NCBI GenBank assembly: GCA_011317545.1
Contig: WUJK01000005.1
Coordinates: 1,302,001 to 1,366,000, forward strand
Reading direction: 5' to 3'
DNA: 64,000 nt
Origin: Coniella vitis
Lineage: Eukaryota > Ascomycota > Sordariomycetes > Diaporthales > Schizoparmaceae
The number at the start of each line of letters is the position of its first letter. Position 1 is the first letter of the stretch. Below, piece by piece: positions 37,726 through 48,400 of the stretch. Position numbers and translations under genes: made by a program. Below the pieces are notes generated by a model. The model was given only the letters and a program-made list of their open reading frames with translations. It had not been told where the DNA came from and searched no databases.

Positions 37726-38783
37726 GATCCAAGTTTTGGTGTCAAAGGTCTGGCGTTTGGCTTTCTTTTCTTACTCGAGGTAGGATATGCTGGGACTGTG
37801 TCTGGGAAAGGGTGCAGGGGGGTCGAGCAGCGGCGGTTCCCGAACGGAAAGGCTTCGAAAAATCAGTATTATCTTGTCACTATTTCGGCAAAAGCTCTGG
37901 TTGAGCAACACAGATTGCTTCTTGCTCGACCATACCGAGATTTCGGGACAGCTTCTGACCTTGGGGGATATCCCGAATTCCTTGATCAAAGACAGTGCTA
38001 GCATTCCTGTGTGCGTGAACAGAAGGCTTGCGGTCTGGACTTGAGCGACAAGACACTGGGGCAGCCAACGTGAGGACTGTATCGTATCGGAAAGAAATCA
38101 TTGCAGTGCGCTGAACGAGACGTTGGATCACACAAAATGCTAGGGCAGGTATTTCGGCGTCAGCCGTGCAATACAAGATGCAGTCTCCGTGCCTGTGTTG
38201 ACACTCTACGCTTTGCTGAAGGACCTACGACGGAATACCGCCGTGTTTAAACACTGGGGGGGGGGGCAACAGCTTGACTTATACTTGATGCTCGGGAGGC
38301 AGCGGCGACCTCACGTAAGGAGCATGATGCCCATCTGCAGTTCAGGGTGTTTTCCTAGCGGTGCAGAAAATCAGTTGTGGCTCGCTAGAGGCAAGGACCA
38401 ACTCTGGCAACAGGAACTTTCCTTTGTTACACTTCTGAGGTGACCAGCATGCAGAGCATGTCAAAGCACGGTGCCTTCCCGGACACATGTGCGAAGAAGG
38501 AGCAGAGAAGAGACGATGCAACGCGGCTCACCCGCAGACAAACAAACCTTTTCCACGCAGACATTTCCTTGGCCTTTTGCCCAGCACACGCCGCCATCTT
38601 CTGTTTTTTTTTCGTCATCCGTCTTATCTGTCCAACGCTCGCTTCTCTCCACCGACATCATATTCACTCCCATCCGTGACTTATTCCGTTTTGGCCTCAT
38701 CACTACCAGCCTTACCAAGTATCTGATCTTCGACCCTCGCAACGCTCGGCGACGCGCTTCTGTTGGCAGTGATTCTTGCCGCC
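37726..38783. other. Intergenic between orm and the secreted-protein gene
   Basis: No supported gene. A G run occurs near 38259-38267. The stretch 38560-38780 is C/T-rich and probably serves as leader for the signal-peptide ATG at 38784. Confidence 0.5.
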
Positions 38784-40718
38784 ATGGAGCTAACACTCGT
38801 GGTGTTTGTCGGTCTCTTTGCGGCTGTGAATGGCGATTAGGGAGCCCGCAGCCAACTCGATGGATGGAAGCGCACCGCGATCAGGCCTGACGTAAACTAT
38901 GCTGGCTTCCCAAATGGTACTATACCGTTGCCGATTCGAGCTGTCGCAGAGGAGCGTGTTGGCACCAAGACCGTCTTGGCTGTCAGGGCGTCGACTCGTC
39001 GCACATCCTCTACTGGCACGACAGTAGCCGTCACAGCTGTTCCAAGCAATACAACCAAAGCCACCTCAGCCTGGGCCGCTCCCAGCTCAAAGACAGCGGC
39101 TCAGTCTCCGATTACTATCGCTGCATCTACGTCGACGGAATCCAGCCCACAGCCACCGGCGGTGACTTCATCAAGCTTGGACGTTTCTAGTAGCTTGTCA
39201 GCCTCAGCTACCAAGTTCTTGGACTCAGACGAACGCCCAGACTTGCCTGCATCCTCGACAGGCACTTCCAGTCCTGATGCCACGACCTCTGAGGCAGTCA
39301 CGACAGCTGCAGTGTCCACAGTCGTCCAATGCATCTGCCGTGGTACCCTCAACGATCCTCTTTGTTGTCTTGTTGGTGGGCAAATAGCCACTAAGCTCGT
39401 GCTTAGCACCAAGCCCATCATCATCCCCGTGCTGGTAACAACCACGGTATGGGGCAATCACTCTGCCGCAAGCATGACGCGAGAAGTCTCAAAGACCATA
39501 CCGGCTGCCACTCCATTGACCGGGGAGGCTCCTGGCAAGCTAGCAGGTCCCATGCCTACGCAAGATGGATTTCGCGCCCCTTATGGCACCATGCGTCCTC
39601 GCCCTCCACATGACAGCCATGCTCAGGGCACATTTCCTCGGCCTCCTAGCGAGGTTGATGTTCCTGCAGGGTGTCCGCTGGGGCTGTCCTGCGAGCCTGA
39701 CTTTGGCTACTGCCACACCAAGTGCGCTCAGTATCACAAAGGCTGCCTGGAATACAAGTGCAGGCCCGAGTTTCTAAGATGTTATGATGACTGCGTCTAC
39801 AAGAATCAGGGCGGAGACGACGGTGGAGCAGGCTGCCGTGCGGGTTGCAGCCCTGGTGATGCGGCTTGTTCAACGGATTGCCAGAAGGAAAGCCTGCGAC
39901 CTGAGCTTGCCGACACTGGAGCATTCGGCGCCCACGGGACACAGACGGACCGAGAGAGCGCCGTATCCGCTGCCCGATGTCACCAAAACTGTCCTGCTGG
40001 ACCAGCTGGTTCCATGTGTCACACAAAGTGTGAGTTCCTGGGGCCCCCGCGTGTGGTGCACCCCCATCAGTCAGTGTGCGCCAAGGGTTATTCTTGCCGC
40101 CGGATTGGAGCGAAGCCACTGGATCCCTATCCTCCGGAGACCGGTCTTGGCCCTTCATATCCGGCCTTTTCCAGGCCAATCAGACCGAGCGAGCCGAAGG
40201 AGCCCCCGAAAGGCCCCTCTCCCCTTCCGCCAGCGCCGGCGCCGCCAGCGCCACCAGGTCACGCAGAACCTTTGCCTATGCCTCTTCCTGTGCAGCCTCC
40301 CGGATATGCAACCCCACATGAGCAGCCACGGCCATCTCCAATGCCCTCGGCAAGGCCTGCTCCCTTGGTGGCTATCCCTGACGCGGTCCCAGGGCTGGTG
40401 CTGCCTCCAATGTCACCAGCCCCGCCATCACAGCCACTCCCACCTTCGCCGCTGCCGCCGCTGCCGCCAGCTATTGCTCCGGCACCTGTACAATCACCGC
40501 CGAGTCCCGTGCTGGTCCCTGTGCCCGTACCTGGATCGCACACTAAATGCACCGGAATAATACGGATATGTCACCACCACCACCATCCCAATGCTACAAA
40601 TGGACACAGGCCGGTGACTGTCATCAAGTCGGAAGCATCACAACCACGAGCATGGGCAATGTGGGCTTTGCAGTTCGCCCCGGGGATGGGTTTTGCAATT
40701 GCTGCAGCCATAATGTAA
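38784..40718 (+). pseudogene. Secreted Cys/Pro-rich cell-wall-like protein interrupted by an in-frame TAG
   Basis: The ATG at 38784 starts MELTLVVFVGLFAAVNGD, a textbook secretory signal peptide. The next codon is TAG (38838-38840). The same frame then stays open for 625 codons to a TAA at 40718. After the TAG there is no in-frame ATG until about 39475, so the long frame has no plausible start of its own. It begins with Ser/Thr/Ala-rich sequence (likely O-glycosylated). A Cys-rich middle follows (CPLGLSCEPDFGYCHTKC, GCLEYKC, CHQNCPAGPAGSMCHTKC, CAKGYSCRR). Then come a long Pro-rich spacer and a hydrophobic C-terminus (WALQFAPGMGFAIAAAIM) that could be a GPI or membrane anchor. No intron with usual signals removes the TAG and keeps the signal peptide. 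Options are a recent nonsense change (for example CAG to TAG), read-through, or a sequence error. Function unknown. Confidence 0.65.
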
Positions 40719-41514
40719 ACGTGTGCTACGTAGTACAGCTTGTTTGAGGCCCTGCGACCTTGAGCGAAAGACACGATGGAGGTTTGCACTTCTTGCAGGC
40801 GACTCATGGTAATACTGGACACTAAGATGATGGCCAGTACAGCGTTCAGGCCGAGGCGAGGGGATCGGACAAAGTGTGTTTATGTGAAGCTCAGCGCAAT
40901 GATAGATCGAACCCCTCTTGGAATAAATCAGCGGTAATATTTTCTAGGCGTCCACACGCAAGTCCCTCTGGAATCACAAGTCATCAACAGTGGAAAAGCT
41001 TTTGTGAGAAGCCCCCCGTCTGTGAACTGCGAATTGGGCTCTCAGCCAAGCTACCAAACAACAGAGAAAATCACGGTGATGCTGTGTGTAAGAAAGTCCA
41101 GAGTTAAGTGGCTTGTCACTCTCACAAATGTCAAATATCACGGGACTGCAATGCCGAGGCCCACCCCGCGTCATCGGTCGCGGCTCTTGCAGGGCACCGA
41201 TATCACGGCTTATTATGTAGGCTGGTGGGATACTTCCAAAGGTTGCATGGCTCAGCAATAGCCCGTAGACTTAATGTTTCTGCGTGAATACTTGTACTCA
41301 ACGTAGTCCAAGTAATACCACGTCCTGCAGACTACTTGGACTGTGAGTGGAAAACCCATGTCGCGGACAGTTGCAGTTGACTGGGCTCAGCCAGCGTCTT
41401 TTCGTCGCCATCTACCATAGTATAACCCTTCTGAGCAACTTAGTTGACAGTGTAGCATCATCAAAGGCCCAAACCCACATATATCGCTTTCATCCGGTGC
41501 ACTGGGCGGTGGCA
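40719..41514. other. Intergenic between the secreted-protein gene and the O-methyltransferase
   Basis: Tandem arrangement; the promoter of the methyltransferase must lie here. The frame of the methyltransferase is open back to 41347 but without an ATG before 41515. Nothing else is recognised. Confidence 0.5.
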
Positions 41515-42031
41515 ATGGCAGCAGCAGCACGCAAGGTGAACCTTTGGGGACAATTGGAACCCACTCGGCCCTATCACGGCCAGCCTGTCCGGTTCCTCCT
41601 TGGGTTACATCATCCACATCAACAGCAGCAGCAGCAGCTTCCATCTCATCCTTTTCTCGAGCCTCTCCACGACAGCAACAAACCCCAACGACGTCCCAGA
41701 TTACAACAACAACCACCACCACAGCAACCTCGTCTGACGATAGCACCAGCACCAGCAACAACACAACGGTTCTTCAGCACCTCGCCACCCGTAAAAATGA
41801 AGGAAAACGCCGCCAAGCTGTTCCCGAACCCAGACACGGCCGCCAAGGTCATGGACTACTCGGTCGCTCACTCGACGCCGCTTCCCGACTGGCTCACGCG
41901 GTACCATGAATGGGGTTGCAGCCATACCGATGTGCCCAACTACCTGACATCGACATATCAGGCGCAGACGCTCGTCTTTTTGGCGCGCATGATGGGGGCC
42001 AAGAGGGGTGGGTTGATGTGCCCCCATTTCA

Positions 42032-42104
<73 letters not shown>

Positions 42105-42783
42105 TCACGTGCAGCCGTCATGTCCAGGGATCTTATTTCCCAAACTGCCTTATTGGGGGAAGAAGAGGCAAGTAGAAGATGTTAAGGTCACGTATGCTGA
42201 CTATTGCTTCCGTTTCCCTATCCTAGTCCTCGAAATCGGCGTCTACATTGGCTTCTCGGCCATGTTTTGGTCCCACGCCGTAGGCAAAGACGGCTCTGTC
42301 GTCGGCCTCGAGCTCAGCGAAAAATACGCCAACCAGTTTGCGCGCAAGGCTTTTGCCGAGCACGACATGCACAACGTCACCCTCCATGTCGGCGATGCCG
42401 TCGCGTCCCTGCAGGCCCTGGCGGTGCCGGAGGGCGCGCCCTTTGACATTGTCTTTATCGACGCCAACAAGGACGCCTACCCCGCGTACCTCGATATCCT
42501 CTTGGCCCGGTCGCCGCCTGGCCAGGGCGGGGAGGCGCGGCTCTTGCGCCCCGGTGGGCTGATTGTTGCGGACAATGTGCTGCGGTCGGCGCTTGTGGCG
42601 GATGCTTCGGAGCGGAACCCGAATCTGGCGGAGATGCTGCAGCGGCAGGGCACGGCGACGAGCGTGGAGACGTTGGTGGCGCCGCTGCGAGAGTTTAACA
42701 AGAAGTTGGTTGAGGAGCCGAGGCTCGAGACGGTCTTGCTGCCCATGTTTGACGGGCTGGGCCTGGCGAGACTCAAGGATTAG
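41515..42783 (+). CDS. Class-I O-methyltransferase (CCoAOMT/Methyltransf_3 family), probably mitochondrial
   Basis: The family transfers methyl from S-adenosylmethionine to a catechol-type hydroxyl using a divalent metal. Two exons (41515-42007, 42227-42783) give 349 residues. The 219-bp intron (GTGGGT...TGCTGAC...CCTAG) joins AKR to VLEIG exactly as in homologues. Motif I is VLEIGVYIGFS; FDIVFIDANKDAYPAY carries the metal-binding Asp and GGLIVADNVL the second one. Family members usually begin near KLFPNPDTAAKVMDYS. Here about 95 extra N-terminal residues precede it: basic, Gln/Pro/His-rich, ending QRFFSTSPPVKM, which resembles a mitochondrial processing site (R-x-F/S-T-S). Translation from the internal ATG of MKEN could give a cytosolic form. 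Substrate cannot be told; no biosynthetic genes are adjacent. Confidence 0.88.
42035..42094. repeat. (CT)n microsatellite inside the O-methyltransferase intron
   Basis: About 60 bases of uninterrupted CT dinucleotide followed by a short GT run. It occupies the middle of the single intron of the methyltransferase gene. Confidence 0.95.
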
Positions 42784-43424
42784 AGAGGAAGCGGTGGCGT
42801 GGTCAGACGTCATGAATCTGATGAAATACGAGCCGCCTTGTATTGGATACTCACGCGAATTTCTCAACAATCTTTGCACTCAAAACTTTTTGACAGGATA
42901 AAAAAGCATTTGAAAAACTGCGTGGATTATTTTTTTTTCCAAGACGCCATTTGCTAGGAAGGCCTGGAATTCTATGCTCTTGTTCCACAATGTAAGACAG
43001 CAAGCAGATTGGGGGGGGTCTGTCCCATTCCCGCTACGACAAAGACGCTTTAGATAGTGATGTGAAGGCTGTTACTTTTCCCCAGCGTAATCCCAATTAG
43101 CCCCCATCCATACATCAAAAGAATTACGGGGAAAACAGGGCGTCAACCTTGACATATTCAGAAAGATGCGGCAGGAGATGGCATGAACTGTATTCCCAGT
43201 GATCTTAATCACTCAGCACTTGTGATGAATGACCAAGAGCCCTGTGTCTTCTCCGGTGGTCATCTCTGGCCTTGCGATGGTACATGACCAACTCTATAGT
43301 ACAACAGAGTCACTTGGCGAACCTCTACAGGCTTTCATTCTAGATTTACGGCTTGAACCAGCCTCGAGGTGCAGACGTGGCGTGTTATCGTGACGAAATA
43401 TCAATAACAGCAAATACGAGCACG
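42784..43424. other. Intergenic between convergent genes
   Basis: The 3' regions of the methyltransferase and the next minus-strand gene meet here. A G run is present at about 43012-43018. No gene or RNA is seen. Confidence 0.5.
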
Positions 43425-44546
43425 TTAATCTCCGACTTCCCAATCACAAGCCACGGCAAAATGACCGAGACTGCCCAAGTCCACGTCCCACATTGGCTGA
43501 TACAGTGATATCGTCGCGCCCGTGTGAATCGTATGCCTCTTTGCAAGCCCAGAAATGCGTCCGTCCCCGGCCAAGATGACTCTTTCAACATGGCCATCCT
43601 GCTCCATCGCATTACTTGCCTTGTCAGCCCTGACCATGTGCATTCCAGAGCCCTGGACACATTCAGACACGCTCATCTGCAGGCTTGTGCCTGCTGGCCT
43701 GTCGTATTCGGACGCCCCTTTGACCTGGACAAGCCAGTCACGGACTTCAGCTGCCAGGCCTCCAGGAACATACTTGGCGCCTCGTCTTTGAGGCGAAAAG
43801 GCATCGGGAAGTGGGTGGCTTTCGCCTGCTTCTGGAGCCGCTTGCGTGGCCCTGAATCTGGGAGCCTCGCGAAAGGTAGGATGGCGTGGCGCAGGCTGGA
43901 CCGGGTAGGCAGGCTCTGAGAAGGGTACATGGTTTTCCGATACAGTGGAGTGCCCCGCCTGATTCACGTTTTCGCCATCGCCAGAGACATCCAACGTGCT
44001 GGGCAGGCCTTGGTCTGACTGCTGGGATGCATCTGCAATGCTATCACTGGTAGTCGGCGAGTTTGGCTGGGGCTGCGGGGAGCTGGAGACACGCTGACGC
44101 TTGACTGGTCTCGCTGCATCCTCAGAAAGCGATCTTGAGGCTGATGGAGAGCGGACAAGGACATCGTCGGCTTGGTGGGTCTGGGACGGTGATGTGTCTT
44201 GTGAAGAGCTGGATGAAATGGGAGACGAGTCGATGACGTCGTCCAAGGGCTTCCTCTGTGTGCGCCTCGGTCTGCCTTTCGATGCTGCTGGTGTTGAGAA
44301 GATGGGCGGCTGATGGCTAGCACTTGGCAGCGCTGCCGGAGTGTTGAATCGCGGCGTAGAGGCAAACTGATGGTTGGGTGCGCTGGACGGGAATGGCGTC
44401 GATGTCTGCTTCTGCGACGCTGCAGTCTGTCGTTTGGAGGGCAGGAAGCGCGATTTTGCCGGGGTCTGCATGGTTGGCGAAGACTTAGCAGCAGGGCCCT
44501 GGGGCACGATATAAGAAATGGTGGCGCATACCGAAGGAGGTGCCAT
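43425..44546 (-). CDS. Low-complexity protein with a possible OB-fold C-terminus, unknown function
   Basis: The frame encodes about 373 residues from the ATG at 44546 (MAPPSVCATIS). An alternative is a short 5' intron: GTATGC after ATGGCACCTCCTTCG, with an acceptor at ATGCAG just before ACCCCGGCA. Residues 1-230 are Ser/Pro/Gln-rich with basic pieces (KGRPRRTQRKP, RPVKRQRVSSS) that suggest nuclear localisation. A well-structured block begins at HPLPDAFSPQRRGAKYVPGGL. The end has a pattern of beta strands (HVERVILAGDGRISGL, HTGATISLYQPMWDVDL, HFAVACDWEVGD) reminiscent of an OB fold such as in telomere or single-strand DNA-binding factors. That is pattern reading only. The conserved style of the C-terminal block argues for a real gene; I cannot name it. 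Confidence 0.65.
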   Translation of the reverse strand: MAPPSVCATISYIVPQGPAAKSSPTMQTPAKSRFLPSKRQTAASQKQTSTPFPSSAPNHQFASTPRFNTPAALPSASHQPPIFSTPAASKGRPRRTQRKPLDDVIDSSPISSSSSQDTSPSQTHQADDVLVRSPSASRSLSEDAARPVKRQRVSSSPQPQPNSPTTSDSIADASQQSDQGLPSTLDVSGDGENVNQAGHSTVSENHVPFSEPAYPVQPAPRHPTFREAPRFRATQAAPEAGESHPLPDAFSPQRRGAKYVPGGLAAEVRDWLVQVKGASEYDRPAGTSLQMSVSECVQGSGMHMVRADKASNAMEQDGHVERVILAGDGRISGLAKRHTIHTGATISLYQPMWDVDLGSLGHFAVACDWEVGD

Positions 44547-44709
44547 GGTCTTCGCTGGCTGTGGCCTCAAAAGGTCCTCTCCCCCCCCCCCCCTCTTTGC
44601 CAGCACAATAGATGGCCAGGTCCGGCGGAGGGCTATGTGATATTGCGGAGTTGCACCAGTCAGTTCTTTTGGAGTGCAGCAACCATTGTCTCAAGGACCA
44701 CGCTCTTGC

Positions 44710-45441
44710 TCACTGATGGGCCGCGCGAGCAGGAGCCAAGGCCAAGAGCCGAGAGTGAGATGAGGTTGGATTCTTGTGGTTGCGCTTAGTCATCCACTTG
44801 GGCTTGTCACCGTTGAGCAGTCGCCTCCCGCCTGCGATATTGTAAGCTTCCTTCGGCAGACTCTCGTTTACGTATGGGTCGCCCTCAAAGGACGATGCCA
44901 TCACCGCTCGGCCGGCTCTGCGCCAGAGTGCGTCGAGCATTGGCAGGCGGCTGAGACAACACGCACGCCATCGACAAGTGCCGTTTCCACTATCTGCACC
45001 CGAGCCGCCTTGCGCCCGTCGTACAGTCTGAGTTGACTCTCCCGAAGAACGGTCATCGAGCCGCGCTCTGGGTGGCGGTCCATCATCGCCGACAGACCAC
45101 TCACTTACTCCTATCATCATACACTCCACAGGCCTCCCAGATTCCAGTACTACAGCGTCGCCCTGCCGTGGCGCCTCACCGCACTGGTAGCGCTTGCTGC
45201 TGCCGCTGCCACTGCCAGTTGGCCGAGCTGCGGCGTCATAGCGTTTCCATGCGAACAGTCGGGTCGATTGCTCTCGCAGTGTCGGGGCCACACGGGGCGG
45301 CTCCATGAACAGGTTTGCGACAAAAGTGCAATCAGGGCATTTTACACCTGAGATGTGACCAGTCGCCCAGGCGGTAACTCGCCGCGGGGTCTTGTCCAGC
45401 CACCAACATGTGCGCCCAATCACTCTTGCAAAAGCTGCCAT
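44710..45441 (-). CDS. Doubtful ORF, 243 codons, no recognised domain
   Basis: This frame opens at an ATG (MAAFARVIGRTCWWLDK) and contains a CPDC pair and a Ser/Arg-rich middle. It ends in a more protein-like stretch (SFEGDPYVNESLPKEAYNIAGG, KPKWMTKRNHKNP). It could be the next gene in the same orientation as the 43.4-44.5 kb protein, or a relic of one. Overlapping open frames on both strands show that GC-rich composition alone can keep it open. I see no signal peptide or known family. Confidence 0.3.
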   Translation of the reverse strand: MAAFARVIGRTCWWLDKTPRRVTAWATGHISGVKCPDCTFVANLFMEPPRVAPTLREQSTRLFAWKRYDAAARPTGSGSGSSKRYQCGEAPRQGDAVVLESGRPVECMMIGVSEWSVGDDGPPPRARLDDRSSGESTQTVRRAQGGSGADSGNGTCRWRACCLSRLPMLDALWRRAGRAVMASSFEGDPYVNESLPKEAYNIAGGRRLLNGDKPKWMTKRNHKNPTSSHSRLLALAPARAAHQ

Positions 45442-48400
45442 GTCATCATGGGAAACAATCTCCGCGAATCAAAGGAACCGGTGCGCCTGTCCTCACAACT
45501 CCTCGCGCGGCGTTCCTCAATATATCGGCTACGTACGGCACCCTGCACGCCATTCGGCTTGTCTAGCTCTGGCAGTAAGATGAGGCGGCACAATTTTCAA
45601 TTTCACGTCGGTGCCAAGGCTTTCGCAAGGGCTGTCACATATCAAGCGAGAAGATCAATGTGACATAGTCTTCGACAGCCTGGCTCATGAGCCAGATCGG
45701 CTAACTTGTTCCAGTGCCACACTTGCCATGTGCACCATGGTCAGAGAAGACATGTCATTATAAACAGCCCCTAGTTGTTTTATTTGATGGTGGTCTGGCT
45801 GGTAGTAATATCCGACAAATGGCATCAGCGTGGCTCGTCGCATGTGGTCTCCGACTCATGCTACCTTGGCCCTGCTTGACCATGTCTGATGGATGTCCTC
45901 TCAGAGACCATACCTTTTGAGCACCGCTCACCAGCCCCCCACGATGGCAATGCTCGCGTGATGGAGCCGGCCTAGTGGTGGTCTAAGCACCCACCAGGAT
46001 TCTTGACCGGTCCCTCTATCACTGCGTAAGAGATATCATCACCTTCCCACCATCACGGCCATCTCTTATTCTCAGGTCAACTTGCTGAGCATAAGCTGCA
46101 TAACGGCGGGTAAGATCGACCCACCCGACACGAGATCGAGTCAGACCATGAATCTCGATAAGATTCGCCAGACGTTGGCCGAATCCCAGGGCTCCGGACA
46201 AGTGGATCAGAAGAAGGATGTTTGCCGACGTGGTAGGCCGGTCACCCAGTAGGCGAGAGGGTCCTATTTGAGATCACGGCGGCTGAAAGGGCGGCGGCAG
46301 CACAGCCTTCAAGTCACGGTAACAAACAAACAAACACTTACTATGTATTCGGTGGGGGAACCGCTGCCAACGGCGGCTCCATTTCCACAGGTCGCTTCCT
46401 GCGCAGGATTTATATGATATGCATCACGTTCACCGAGTGAATGAGGGGCAAAGTGGCCGCCGCCGGCACTCTCGTGGTAGAATGTGATCTATCATAAGCG
46501 AGGCCACCAGAGAAACCAACCACCTCGGCTTTCGTTCCGAAACCTGAATCAGGTCCACATGTGACCTGATCGGGGCAAATCCATTTACTATGTATACATA
46601 TTATTCTCGGTACGCGTATCCACATTCCCTCAACCGATTTTTTTTTCATGACCGTGATGAAAACGTTGTTGCTTTGCCATGTGATAAGGGCTCTACATGT
46701 ACATGGATCTAATAAAGTGCAGAAACAGAGTACTTTGTGAAAAAGGAGGCGGCGCAGGTGACCCATTTGGGAAGTCGACCGTGAGTGCCAACCTTTGCGC
46801 CAGGACGCAATGCAAGCAGGCACCACAAAAAAAAAGATGCTTGTCTCACCGGTCGGGTACGGTTACTGTTTGCTGGACAATGCTGTGTGCTCACCGTTGA
46901 CATCCGGGGCGCCCAGCAAGCGCTCTCGCACTGGCGGTGGTCACTTGCTTTACATATCCACGGTGGCTAGAGAGCGGGAAGGTGATATTGGGGGAGACGC
47001 CTTGTTGATAACGGAGTTACCGGAGAAGATCCAACAGAAGAACCTGGGCAGCCTTGAGGGCAGGTTTTCACGGAGGACAGCACCGACTTTCGGGATAAAA
47101 GGCACCCAGACAACACGGTCGGACCGACAATGTTATGTCGGTTCCGCAATCAATTGTGCAATGTGTGTTACAAACTACTTGTACGACAGCCACAATCTCG
47201 GATTGCCTTTTAGCTCCTTGGGCTTTGAGGGGTCCGCGGTATCCAGTACTTAGCACACACCATGGGCATCGATCAAATACCCTGATTTGATACGCCAGTT
47301 CTCAAAAGAAAGAAGAGGAAAAGCAAGTGGACTCTTCACATCCAGTTCCAGAATGAGCACGTCACCCATTGCAAGCGATCGAGAGAATCAGTAACGCAGA
47401 GCACAGAAGTCTTGTTGCACCACGTTTGCTGCGTATCCTCTTTCCTACAATTTCTTCTATCTTGTGCTCGGCACATGCATACAGCCATCGATACTATATA
47501 TACAGCCTGCGTGCACATGTTGTATAACGTTGTATATCAATTGTGTTTCCAAGAAACTCCCGATCGGATTGGACCACGCGGCGGTCTTTTTTTGGTTCCC
47601 TCTCCATGTCCAGATTGCTTGTGTATGTGTATCCATAGCCATACTATTTTTACCAGAGTCGGTTAGTGTGCAGCCAGGTGCTTGACCTCACGAGCAACGC
47701 AAAGATGCCCTTTTTGTTTTTGTGTTCTCTTTCCTCTTTCCTGGTCCTACATATGAATGTTGCCTTTTCCTTGTTTTTCCTCCCTCCCACTCAAGGTTCA
47801 ACTTTGAATGAGGTTATGGTCGGCCCCTGAATTTTGCTTTCTTCCAAGCGTCCCCTGTGTTTTCGGCGTCTTTTCATTTTCCTTTTCTCCGACCGGAATC
47901 CTACGAGGGTACTACATACCTACTTGGGCAGTAAATAATGACATTCACAGACAGCAGCAGCATCACCAGGTTTAGACCCATTGGACCATGTCCGAGCAAT
48001 GTCCTTCCTTTTCACATTACACTTGTCCGCTTCTGCTGCGTTGATGATAGCCTGTGTGTAGTAGCAAAGGGTGTGTGGCGGGAAGAATCCAGGCGGAGGG
48101 TGGGTGTGCCTTGATTCTTTTGCAGAGGGAGGTTCTATACCTAGAAGGGGAGGGGGCGAAATTATCAAATGAATAAATAAATAAATACAGAGAGGGTGAG
48201 AGCCTCGAGAGAGATTTCATTCTCGGACAGCAATAACCAGAAAAGCCAGCCTAATGCCATCAAGCGCTTCTTGTCAAATAAATGTACCGAATCAGTCTCG
48301 CACGAAAAATCACGCGACACGATTTGTCGAAAGCTGCCCGCGGGCTGTCACGCCGGAGGAGGTGCAAGTAATATTCTCATTCATATACGAAAATCTGCCC

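Noticed and set aside
36955..45441. Biosynthetic gene cluster around the O-methyltransferase
   Set aside because: Neighbours are a sphingolipid regulator, a wall-like protein and an unknown nuclear-type protein; no synthase, P450 or transporter is present.
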